Part shown: one piece after another, positions 32,370 through 41,150 of the stretch
Layout: every line of letters starts with the position of its first letter
How positions within the stretch are numbered: the stretch's first letter is position 1
Assembly: GCA_947561395.2 (NCBI GenBank)
Contig: OX387186.1
Span: forward strand, 43,357,220 to 43,421,219
Direction of reading: 5' to 3'
DNA from: Buxus sempervirens
Lineage: Eukaryota > Streptophyta > Magnoliopsida > Buxales > Buxaceae
Length of the DNA: 64,000 bases
The notes under the pieces: model-generated
The model's input: the letters and a program-made list of their open reading frames with translations, nothing else
The model's database searches: none
Told to the model about the DNA's origin: nothing
Position numbers and translations under genes: made by a program

Positions 32370-32810
32370 CCATTGTGGTGATTTGGGGAAGAGCTGGATC
32401 CCAAATGGGGAAGATGATTTCGCTGTGGGGAAGATGACTTCGCTGTGGGCGCCAAAATGGGGAAGACGATTTGCAGGAGATTGGGAGATTGATGGGGAAG
32501 ACGATTTGCTGTGCGTGCCAAAATGGGGAAGACGAAGACGACAGGAGAGAACGGATTTCGTCGGAGTGAACCAATTCAAACTTTTTGATTTCGTCTGAAT
32601 TCGTTTCCAAAGACAATTTACTGTGGGCACGAAAATGGGGAAGACGAAATGTGCTAATGGCGCCAAAATGTTTGGAGATTTTCTGTTTCGATTTGGGCGA
32701 ATAGGGCATTTGGCTGTGGGCGTAACGCTAACCCATTCTCTCCACCCGTCGCACATCGGCGGGGTACCTACACAGCGGATCCAGATAAAGGATCCACCAG
32801 ATGTGGTCTG
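32370..32810 (-). repeat. Right terminal inverted repeat of the Pack-MULE
   Basis: Complement of the left end, with the same CCAAAATGGGGAAGA modules. It differs by an inserted block around 32540-32620, so the two TIRs are not recent identical copies. Confidence 0.8.
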
Positions 32811-32819
32811 GACTTCAAG

Positions 32820-34602
32820 GCTTGCCCACAACAGGTGTTCGGTAGCCTCATGTTACCCTTTTTTTTTAGCTTTTAACAATTGGCTAGCGTAGATTGAGAC
32901 CAAATTGGCCGATCTGCCAATACTAAACTAAAGTGAGGAGGCTATCTTGGCAACCCATCGGAAGCCTATACAGGTCTCTCAAACTTTTAAGACAGCCTCC
33001 AAATTGAATCAAGCCAAACCTATAGGTTAGCGGGTCTGAACTGGCCCCTCACCATCTTGGACTGAACCGTATGATGGTTTTGGGTTGGATCAACCCTTTT
33101 TGTCCACTTTAGGCTTCGCCCTAGGAGACTATTAAACAGTGGGCCATCCAACAAGGCCCATTCACTTTGCTTCAAAAACAATAAACTGGTTTCAACTTTC
33201 AAGTTAAAATCAATTCAAGCAACGAAAGGGGCTAAACTAGAATGAGGCCAGGTAGGGCGATTCAAAGCCCAAAGTTCTTGCAGACGCCCAGGCAGGCCTA
33301 GACCATAATTGTGGCCCACATAGCCCAAAGTTCTTCAAGGAATCAAGTGTAATGCTAAAGTCTGGAGCTGGAAATAAAGATAAACTAGCAATGTGGCAAA
33401 TAGCTTTAAGAATTTTAAACGCCTCTAATCTGAAAGAGAGAGAAAGAGAGAGGAGAAGGCATTCTTCTTTGTGCTAGTGTATATGATAGGAATGAAAAAT
33501 TTAGGATGTCTTTTGAAACAATATTTTATGAGATATGGATTCATATTCTATTTAAATAGAATATGAATTTATTTTTAACATTTTCTGTGCTTGGATTTTT
33601 TTAAGCTACTAAATTTTACAAATGTGATTATATTTTTTAATATGCCAATGACATATTAGAAAATTTCATAGATTTATATTAATATTAATATTTAAATTGC
33701 CTTATTATAATTATTTAGTTATAATATTTTTTAACATGTTCAATTATTTTATTAGGCTTTGGATTATTAAGGCTAATAAATGATCAACCACATGGCTCGT
33801 GCATAAAATGATCACGGCATTTCCGAACGTGGTCAAACTATAGTGTCATGCTTCTTAACTGAGCGGTCCAAGTTGTTACTATTCGCACCAAATCCACTAC
33901 GTCAAAACATTTTCCTTCTTTTTTTTGGAAAATTAGGAAAAAGGGTCATTTTTTGGCTTATATTTATAAAAACAGTTCATAAAGATCTCATTTAACAAAA
34001 AAAAAAGTCACACTTTTTTAAAAATAATTGACCTGAAGGGTCACTTTTCAAAAAAAAAATTTAATAAATAGTATCATTTTATTGTAGATAATTTTACCCT
34101 TCTTAACATATAAAAAATTTAAGATTTTTGAGATTTTAATTTTAATAATAAAACTATTTTTTAAAGGTTTGAAGATAGTAAAAATTAATTTATAAATCAT
34201 TAAATCATTAATGATTTAAAATTTTAAAATAAAAAGTACAGAATAAGAAAATTTTCATATTACTATACTTTTGTTAGTTTTCAAGACTTACAAAGGATGT
34301 TAGCATCATTTTAAAAATCTTAGAAAAAGTGTTTGTAGTTGTTAGAAAACATTAAAACTATAAGCGTAATTTATTCTATTTTTAATACTTTAATATTTAA
34401 AAGTTTGAGTATAAAGGTTTTTCCATAAATAAGAGAAAATAAGAAAGGTTTATAAAATGTAAGGAAATAATCTCTTGCGCCGTCAAAATACTCCTCCCGA
34501 CTTGTGATAAGAAACATTAAATGGTTTTTAATATTTTAAAATCTCTAGAATCAGTATAAGGGTTTCAGAAAATAACGAAGGTTTATTAAATGCAATGAAA
34601 TA
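32820..34602. other. AT-rich intergenic region
   Basis: No gene recognised. There is a GA-rich patch near 33433-33453, a 30-bp perfect palindrome at 33539-33568, and long A/T runs at 33990-34070. A segment at 34444-34553 is repeated in diverged form at 34578-34715 (AAGGTTTAT, GAAATAATC, CTTG, GCCTTC and AAAATACTC in the same order). Confidence 0.5.
33539..33568. repeat. 30-bp perfect palindrome
   Basis: ATTCATATTCTATTT is followed at once by its reverse complement with no spacer. It could extrude as a hairpin. It may be the fused end of a small inverted-repeat element. Confidence 0.85.
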
Positions 34603-34648
34603 ATCCCTTGTGCCTTCTTTTTTTTTGGTAATGATCCCTTGTGCCTTC
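34603..34648 (-). mobile_element. Tail-only LINE insertion (16 bp) with 15-bp target duplication
   Basis: ATCCCTTGTGCCTTC occurs at 34603-34617 and again at 34634-34648. Between them is only TTTTTTTTTGGTAATG, the complement of a LINE 3' terminus (CATTACC plus A-tail). The 3' ends of LINEs elsewhere in the window are similar (GTTTACCAAAA..., CATTACCAAAAA...). This is the signature of target-primed reverse transcription that stopped almost at once. Confidence 0.7.
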
Positions 34649-34898
34649 AAAATACTCTTTTAATGATAAGGAGCATTAAATGCTTTTTAATATTTTAAAA
34701 TTTAAGTATCTCGAATTAGTTTTTATCTTGCATTTGAAGAAATCACAATGAAGGAGACAAAGTTTTTCGAGAACAAGAACGAAAAGCTGCTACCAGGAGA
34801 GCCACATGTGAGAACCTAAGATAGAGAAAAGAAGCAAAATGGGAAAAAGAAAAGGAGAAATTGGTTTTTAGTGATACTTTTTAAACATAATTCATATT

Positions 34899-35132
34899 CA
34901 GTCGATCAATTCTTAGTAATTGACTTTTAGTAATACCTTTTTAACATAATTGAAAATCAATGTCATTTTACTATTCTTTTAGAGTTTCTTCCGATAATGC
35001 CCTCAAAAAAACTTGCAAACTTCAAAGTCTTTTGAGGGCATTTACGGAAGAAACAGTAAAATTACACCGATTCTCACTTATGTTAAAAAAGTATCATTAA
35101 AAACTAATTACCAAGAATTGGCTAATTGAATC
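34899..35132. mobile_element. Foldback MITE
   Basis: The left arm (AATTCTTAGTAATTGACTTT, then TTCCGATAATGCCCTCAAAA) is matched by the complement of the right arm (AATTCTTGGTAATTAG, then TTCCGTAAATGCCCTCAAAA). The arms are about 105 bp each around a short centre at about 35000-35020. No coding capacity. Family and target duplication are unclear. Confidence 0.6.
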
Positions 35133-35146
35133 TTTAAGTGGGAATA

Positions 35147-35253
35147 TTAAAGAAGTTGTCGGCTCGCTTGTAAAGATAAAAATTTAAAAATCTCTCTTAT
35201 TAAAGAAGTTGTTAGCTGGCTTGTAATGATAAAAGTTTAAAAATCTCTCTTAC
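35147..35253. repeat. Tandem duplication of about 55 bp
   Basis: TTAAAGAAGTTGT(C/T)(G/A)GCT through AAAATCTCTCTTA occurs twice in succession, with several differences. Confidence 0.75.
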
Positions 35254-36164
35254 GCCGACTCCTTTGGAATGACGACTAAAGCCTACGACACAAATGACAG
35301 CCAAACCATGCGAGCCTGACACATCAGCCCAAAAGCACGTGAATCACATCTAGAGTTTAATATAGTGCTTGTTTTGTTACAATCACTAAATTATTAATTA
35401 ATAATATATATTTTTTCTTTTGAAGGGCTTCCACTATTTTCTTTGTGAAGAAAAGAAAGAACAGAAATTCTAAATATATAAAGCAGCTAGCATTTTTTGC
35501 TTTTCTGATAAATTATTTCTTATTTTATAAAATATAATATATATTATAACAGCTATTTAATAACGTTAATAGTAATAGGCATCTCCTTGATAGCTTAACT
35601 TGGACTTCCCTCACTCTTCGCTACAATATAAGAAGAGTGAAATTGGTTACGCGTCCTCCGCTTTGAGCCCATGCCTCTTTCAAAATCTAAACCAATAACA
35701 CTAACCGATGACAACATGGTTAGTTGTGGTGAGGCGCTTAGCTGTGGTCAGTGGGTTGTGTTGTGTGTGGAGGCCCTAGCAATGGGTCCGTATCGAAAGC
35801 AAAGTGTTCAGAGTAGGAGTGTGTGGGGTTATCATCCGAGGTATCTTCGTACCCTAATGAGGCTGAGCTTGACTTGGGTCTTGGGTTGAGTCCTGGTGCT
35901 CTTTTGAAAGCTAAAATGCACGAAGCTTAAGGGAAAATGGCACGATTTTAACAATCAAGGATTTTCCTTCTGTAGCATCTCGGAGTTACTCTACTTCTCC
36001 ATTTCTAGGCACGCTAATGCTTCTGTTGGTACAAAGAAGACCAGCGACTTAATTGCCTTCAAAACACCTAAAATTGGCTGTCTAAAAAAATTGCCCCTCC
36101 GTTAGTGAAGGAGCAGCACTTCGTCATACATACCGTTGATATAATTTCATTTGCAGACAACACC
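35254..36164. other. Intergenic, no gene recognised
   Basis: A 72-codon open stretch at 35671-35889 has no recognisable motif. The rest is AT-rich or unremarkable. Confidence 0.4.
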
Positions 36165-36943
36165 TGTCTCAGAGGAATTTTAACAAATAGGTAGTGAAGC
36201 TCCCTGAAGGAAGGAAACAGTCCACTTCTCTCTGCTCAGAACCCCATCTCTCACACACTTGAAAGTTGAAAACCACTCCCTTTCTCTTACTAAAAACCCC
36301 TCTTACCTCCAATTTCATGAACGGATAAATCACTTCAAAAGACCACACAAAATTCTTCAGCTCACCCATTTCCTCCTCCTCTAATCCCCACTTGGGTTGA
36401 AAATCACCACTAGTTTTGGATACAAACCCTCACTAACTCCCTTCTTAACGTCTTACAGAGAAGCTTCTGGCGCCAAAAATACTGCCACATCCGCAAATTT
36501 AAAATTCCCGTATCGTCGTTAGTAGTAGTAGAAAGCTCTGCGTTTGCGACTTGGTTTAAAGAGTGGGGCACAAAGGCTTGGGTCGCCGCTGCACTCATGG
36601 TGAGATTGGACCATATGAGTAGTGATTTACTCGATGTACCTTTCGCCTCATGCGCAAGCTTCCAAACACATCCAAGGTGAGCTGGAGAGGGACTCCGCCG
36701 AGTCATTGATGACATGGATCTCAACTCGGAACCTGGGTTGCTTCTGCTTCTTCAGTTTGCCGACCAATCTGGGGTTGTTGAGGGGTTTCTCCAAGGTGCA
36801 TGAAAGGCATGTTTTGGCTTGGAGGATGGCTTCTCACTTCGAGGTGGGCGGATTCAGGGTCGAAGAGAGAAGCGATTGCAAGGATTGACCGATAGATTGG
36901 GCTGACATCGTCTGCCGCTATATTATGCTGCAAAACCTACCGC
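36165..36943 (-). pseudogene. DUF1995-family plastid protein pseudogene (intronless, frame-shifted)
   Basis: Pieces in all three minus-strand frames align to one protein order: an N-terminal stretch (QSLQSLLSSTLNPP, NNPRLVGKLKKQKQPRFRVE), then MSAAATQAFVPHSLNQVANA, ADVAVFLAPEAS, GLYPKLVVIFNP, GELKNFVWSFEVIYPFMKLE and VRGVFSKRKGVVF. The FLAPE, LYPKxVVxFNP and SKRKGVVFK-like motifs are those of the plant DUF1995 domain, as I recall it. At least three frameshifts and several stops show it is dead. The absence of introns suits a retroposed copy or a captured cDNA-like piece; a segment at its 5' end recurs inverted at 38666-38705. Confidence 0.6.
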
Positions 36944-37680
36944 TCTTATAAGATGACGCCGCGTGGATTAGAGGCCATGTCATCAGAGCACGTTAACACC
37001 TTTCCGTTTTTCTCCGGCTATTTTGTGGAGGAGACAAAGAAGGAATATATGGCTAACTAAAAGAGAAACTTGTTCGAATAGAAAAAAAAGGAATAAAAAT
37101 TTTTTCTTTGAAGAACAAGAATTAAGTAGTGTTTGTCTCTGTTCTCTCTATTCCAAACATTGGTTCCGTTCATTTTTTGTGGCTGTCATGCTTTCAGGTG
37201 GGAAAGGGCTCTCGTTACCTGAACGTTCGGAAATGTTCCACATATTGGATTTCAGGAAACGACTTGTGATTGTCCAGAAATGTTCCGGCATCAATCAACT
37301 CATCTTGGTTCTGGCATCTTTGGCTTCAGGAACTAACAGAGAGGGCTGTTCCCAGATTATTCAATCACCATGATATTCCCGGCATCTATCAACTCATCCC
37401 GTTCTGTCATCTTCGGTTTTAGGAGCCGACCTCTCCAGTGTACTCTGTTGCTTCCCGAATCTACCTTAGTTCCAATGTACTCTTGCTACTTCCGAATTAG
37501 TTTTCTTCCTGTAGCATATCATTATTCTTCATTTGGCTCGTCCTTATCTCTGTTCCATTTGTTCCGGACCTCAAAGAAGAGGCCGGTTAAATGAGTACGA
37601 TCCCGGCGTGTTCGTTTCATGGTCGAGTCCTCTGTTTCCAGAGATCTTTCTTACGTGAGATCTATAGAGGCTACTGGAAG
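36944..37680. other. Intergenic with a short tandem repeat
   Basis: CGGCATCAATCAACTCATC, then TTGGTTCTGGCATCTTTGGC near 37283 is repeated in diverged form near 37380 (CGGCATCTATCAACTCATCC...). No gene is recognised. Confidence 0.4.
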
Positions 37681-37766
37681 GAACTTCTCTCTCATTTTTT
37701 TTTTTTTTTTGGTAATGAACTTCTCTCCCCCTTTTTTTTTTTTTGGTAATGGAACTTCTCTCCCAT
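37681..37766 (-). repeat. Serial LINE tails at one target sequence
   Basis: AACTTCTCTC is followed by a T-run and GGTAATG(G), then AACTTCTCTC again, another T-run and GGTAATGG, then AACTTCTCTCCCAT and the T-run of the LINE at 37767. Two tail-only units thus stand next to a longer LINE copy at the same target word. Repeated insertion at one site, or slippage copying of the tail, could produce this. Confidence 0.7.
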
Positions 37767-38579
37767 TTTTTTTTTTTTTTGGTGAGGAAACATGAAAAGT
37801 AACTTTATTTCTTAACTGTACGTACAAAAAGTTGGCCTCTTGCTTCATCTAAAAGAGGCAAATACAAAAAAGCAGGAGGTTTTGAAACCCAGGTACAAGA
37901 AAATTGATCAATCGCATAGTTAGCTAGCATATCTGCCAATCTATTTCCTTCCCTAAGAATGTGAATCACCTGAATATTAGCAAAGACTGACCAAATTGAT
38001 TTTATCTGATCAAGAATAGGAGAGATTTGCCATGGATGGTGTGTATAGGTTCCATTCAGTATGTTGATTAGTACCAATGAGTCACCCTCGAGAATTATGT
38101 TCTTGAATCCCCTAGCCGCTGCTAACTTCAAGGCTTCTAAAGCTGCAGATGCTTCAGCATAAATGGCTTTGCTGGCCTTGCACTTGGTTGCTGTTGCGCC
38201 CAAAAACATACCTGTCGAGCTTCTGATAATAACTCCAATAGCACCCTCTCCTGTTGATCTTTTAAAAGCCCCATCAAAATTAACTTTAACATAATCTTCA
38301 GGAGGAGGAGACCAATGAACCTGAATGTTCTGGTTGTTTAAGTTGGAATCTTCCATCTCTTGCTGCAATGAATCCACTTCCGCTGATAGAGACTTGAAGT
38401 GCTTGATAACAGCAAATACATCAGGTTTCTTAGCTTCAAATAATACCTTATTTCTATGATTCCAGAGAACCCACCCAAAGATTGAAACATAAGTCAGAAA
38501 GATAGTTAAATTAAGATTTGGATCAAAAGATTTCAACTGTGATAGAGATTTGATTTTAACCGAAAGAAGTTAACTGGTT
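37767..38579 (-). mobile_element. 5'-truncated L1-type LINE
   Basis: AACTTCTCTCCCAT flanks both sides (37753-37766 and 38580-38593), giving a 14-bp target duplication. The plus-strand T-run at its left end is the poly(A) tail. Only the 3' part of ORF2 is present, which is normal for target-primed insertion. The 5' end carries about 30 bp (TTGATTTTAACCGAAAGAAG...) that resemble the sequence just beyond the right duplication (TTGATTTTAACCGAGAGGC), a sign of template switching at the junction. Confidence 0.85.
37805..38536 (-). CDS. LINE RNase H domain, uninterrupted frame
   Basis: 243 codons without a stop: connector IFGWVLWNHRNKVLFEAKKP, then RNase H with KVNFDGAFKRST (Asp), AIYAEASAALEALKLA (Glu), IILEGDSLVL (Asp) and EGNRLADMLANYAID (Asp). 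The C terminus SKPPAFLYLPLLDEARG is typical of this LINE clade. All four catalytic positions are kept, unlike the decayed elements nearby, so this insertion is comparatively recent. The upstream RT is absent because of truncation. Confidence 0.88.
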   Translation of the reverse strand: MKSFDPNLNLTIFLTYVSIFGWVLWNHRNKVLFEAKKPDVFAVIKHFKSLSAEVDSLQQEMEDSNLNNQNIQVHWSPPPEDYVKVNFDGAFKRSTGEGAIGVIIRSSTGMFLGATATKCKASKAIYAEASAALEALKLAAARGFKNIILEGDSLVLINILNGTYTHHPWQISPILDQIKSIWSVFANIQVIHILREGNRLADMLANYAIDQFSCTWVSKPPAFLYLPLLDEARGQLFVRTVKK

Positions 38580-38593
38580 AACTTCTCTCCCAT

Positions 38594-39665
38594 TTGATTT
38601 TAACCGAGAGGCATTAACGCATTTACAATGATGTGACTGTATGCTCCAGCTGGTGACATCTAATGCGAGCGGTAGGTTTTGCAGCCAGCGGCAGATGATG
38701 TCAGCACGACCGGGGGCTGACACATCAAATGCAAACCCCGCGCCGCTTAATATAATAGACCAGCAATCTGGCATGTGCAACACACGGGCATCTATAAATG
38801 TCTTGGCGTTTGTCTATATATTTTCTAGATAAAAAATGTTCGTGTTCATAAGTGCGCTTCCAAAATCTGATTGTTTATAAAATAGAAGGAAATACATCGT
38901 CTTACGCTCTCATCCTTGCATTATGTACAACTGGGATCAAGTAATGCAGGGAAAAGTATGTTTTTTTTGGTAGTACAGGGGAAAGTATGTTATTGTACCA
39001 TTTTCTTGTTCGTGTCATTTATTGGGATATATCTGGAGAGATGAGTTGGAGGATCTTTGAGGATATATCCGGGATATATTTGGCTTGTGCGTTGCACAGG
39101 TATCAAGGCTCTGGCTGCAATAGAGTAGATAAATGAAAAATAACCACATAGGAGAAGATCAAGACCTCTAATACTCTTGGGAAAAATAGCCATTTATTTT
39201 AATTAGAGAAAGAAGATACATGTTCATATTTCAAAGTTACAGATTCAGTGCTTTAGAGCTGCTAAAGCACTGTATCTGTAACTTCGAAATAGGAGAAGCT
39301 TAGCGAGTGCTTTAGCACCTCTAATAATTGAATGACCAAATCTTAGCAATAATTGAATGACCAAATCTTAATTACTTTCAAAACTATAGGCTCCAAACGT
39401 TTTAAAAAGAACTAAAAAAAAAAAGGGCAAAAAAAAAAACGACAAAAGAAGGAAAAAAAAGATGCATTCACTGCATTTAATGCATTAATATGGTGGTAGA
39501 GAAATTCAACTGGCACGCCGAACATTGTTGCTGCCATGTCCGGCTTAGATCATTCACATCTAAAGTAAAAAATTAAGCGAAAAAAGAAAAGGAAAAAAAA
39601 GAAAGGCATTCACTGCATTTAATGCATTAAATGGTGGTAGAGAAATTCAATTGGGACGCCAAAAT
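38594..39665. repeat. Patchwork of dispersed repeat pieces shared with 60.6-62.7 kb
   Basis: Several blocks recur in the last 4 kb of the window. AGGAGAAGCTTAG with GCTTTAGCACCTCTAATA is near 39290 and again near 60630 and 60770. GAATGACCAAA(T/C)CTTAATTACTTTC is near 39350 and 61410. GCATT(C)-GCATTTAAT-CATTAAATGGTGG is near 39463, 39608 and 61510. GCTGACAC(A/G)TCA...CTTAATATA is near 38722 and 62610. The unit near 39463-39545 is itself duplicated near 39608. No coding capacity seen. Confidence 0.65.
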
Positions 39666-39766
39666 TTTTTATTTATTTATTGAAACACAAGAAGATAGAT
39701 TTTATTCCATAACAATATGCCTGGGAACCACTCTGCAAGAGGAGCGACCCATAAAATCATCTATGA

Positions 39767-40230
39767 CTATATGCTGAATACAGTGAGGAACAGTAAACTT
39801 CCAAAAACAGGAAAACAGTCGATAGCGAAATTCGCCAGGGCGTCTGCCAGCATGTTGGCTTCTCTATAAATATTTGAGATCTGACAATTAATAAAGAGAC
39901 TCATAAGGTGTTTCGCCTCCTCTAACTCCAGCGCGATCGACCATGGAAAGTTGTTGCTTTGACTGAGGCACTTGGCAATTGTTCGAGAGTCCATCTCCAA
40001 CATGATCTTCATGCAACCAGTGGCTACTGCAAGTTTCAAACCTTCCGTTACCGCTTTAGCTTCCGCCTGAATTGCCGTCATGTTCTCCAATCGATGGGCA
40101 ATAGCACCCAAAACTTTTCCTTCATCATTCTTGAGAACTGCTCCCAGAGTTGATCCACCTTGAGCTCCACTCCTAGCGGCACCATCAACATTGACCTTCA
40201 GCCATCCAGATCGAGGTTTCTTTCACTGAA
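39767..40230 (-). pseudogene. LINE RNase H domain (third copy)
   Basis: The frame reads GWLKVNVDGAARSGAQGG (Asp), LGAVLKNDEGK, AIQAEAKAVTEGLKLA (Glu), IMLEMDSRTI (Asp) and ANMLADALANFAID (Asp). A TGA just upstream (near 40227) separates it from the rest of ORF2, and frames change repeatedly between 40230 and 40640. Confidence 0.85.
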
Positions 40231-40642
40231 TAAAAAGCTCCATCCTTCCTAAAGAAGACCTTTTATCTTTGTGCTCCCGAACTGAAGCTGAGTCCCCTTG
40301 AAGGACCTAAAAAAAAATTCATAGTGAGAGGTAGCCTGGGAATCAAATTGTCAAAAATAAACCTGTTTCTAGCAAGCCAAACCACCCAACAGTGGTTTGC
40401 CCAGGCTGCTCCTAGAGGATTGCCGTTTGGTCCTTTTTCCTGCAAGATTTTAGAACACCAGTCTTTACAAGAGTAATTATGAGCATTCTCAGGTAGACGC
40501 CCTCCCAGGGACCTAAACTAGAGGATTTGAGAGAAATGACATTCTAGAAACAGATGATGACTTGAGTCCTGTTTTTTGCTGCAAAGCACACACAGCTCAG
40601 GGGCAACACCCAATCTATAGTGGAATAGATCATTAGTGGGAT

Positions 40643-41150
40643 TTACCTCATGAATGGTTCTCCCCAGGAAGTGCTTGATTCTTCGACGCTCATGTTCCTA
40701 TGGCTGTCTAGGAAGACCTCGTTGTCCATTTGGAGCTGGGTCCTCCACCCCAAATCTTTAACAAGGATACTTTTACCATCAGCCAATATCCAACGCCGCC
40801 CCAACCTGAGCGTTTCCCTGGCTTTACAAAGATGCTGCCAAAGCCAAGAACCATTTCGACCCCTCTGGGCATGGTTGAACTCTCCGTTCGGAAAATATTT
40901 GCCGCTGATGAGCTTGACCCATATTTTGTTATCTTTTTTCTCCAAGTTCCAGGTAGCCTTAGCAAACATGGCTCTATTAAACTTATGACTGTTCCTTGCA
41001 TTTAAGCCCCCCTTCCTTTTCTGAAGGCAGATCGTGTCCCAATTTATCAAATGCATGGTTCTTTCCTTCTGAGGTTTGTGCCAATAGAAACTTCGAGCCT
41101 CACGGTCAATGGAATCTAGCGCTTTGGAAGGGATCATCATGCTTCTCATG
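40643..41150 (-). pseudogene. LINE RT thumb and zf-RVT region
   Basis: The frame reads SMMIPSKALDSIDREARSFY, WHKPQKERTMHLINWDTICL, RKGGLNARNSHKFNRAM, then LEKKDNKIWVKLISGKYFPN and RRWILADGKSILVKDLGW. This is the region after the RT palm in plant LINEs. It begins right at the solo LTR junction. Confidence 0.87.

Larger units (their letters stand above)
22133..32810. mobile_element. 10.7-kb Pack-MULE with FAR1-type transposase remnant and captured genes
   Basis: The element starts CAGACCGCATCTAGTGG and ends with the near-complement CCACCAGATGTGGTCTG. GACTTCAAG is duplicated outside both ends (22124-22132 and 32811-32819), a 9-bp Mutator-type duplication. The inverted ends extend for about 430 bp. 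On the minus strand near the right end is a FAR1-family transposase gene with its catalytic core deleted. The remaining 7 kb carries a GRF zinc-finger gene and exon pieces of several host genes on both strands. This combination defines a Pack-MULE, here unusually large and still holding part of its own transposase. Confidence 0.85.

Noticed and set aside
37651..37848. Lys-rich open frame of 65 codons
   Set aside because: It is the translation of stacked LINE poly(A) tails.
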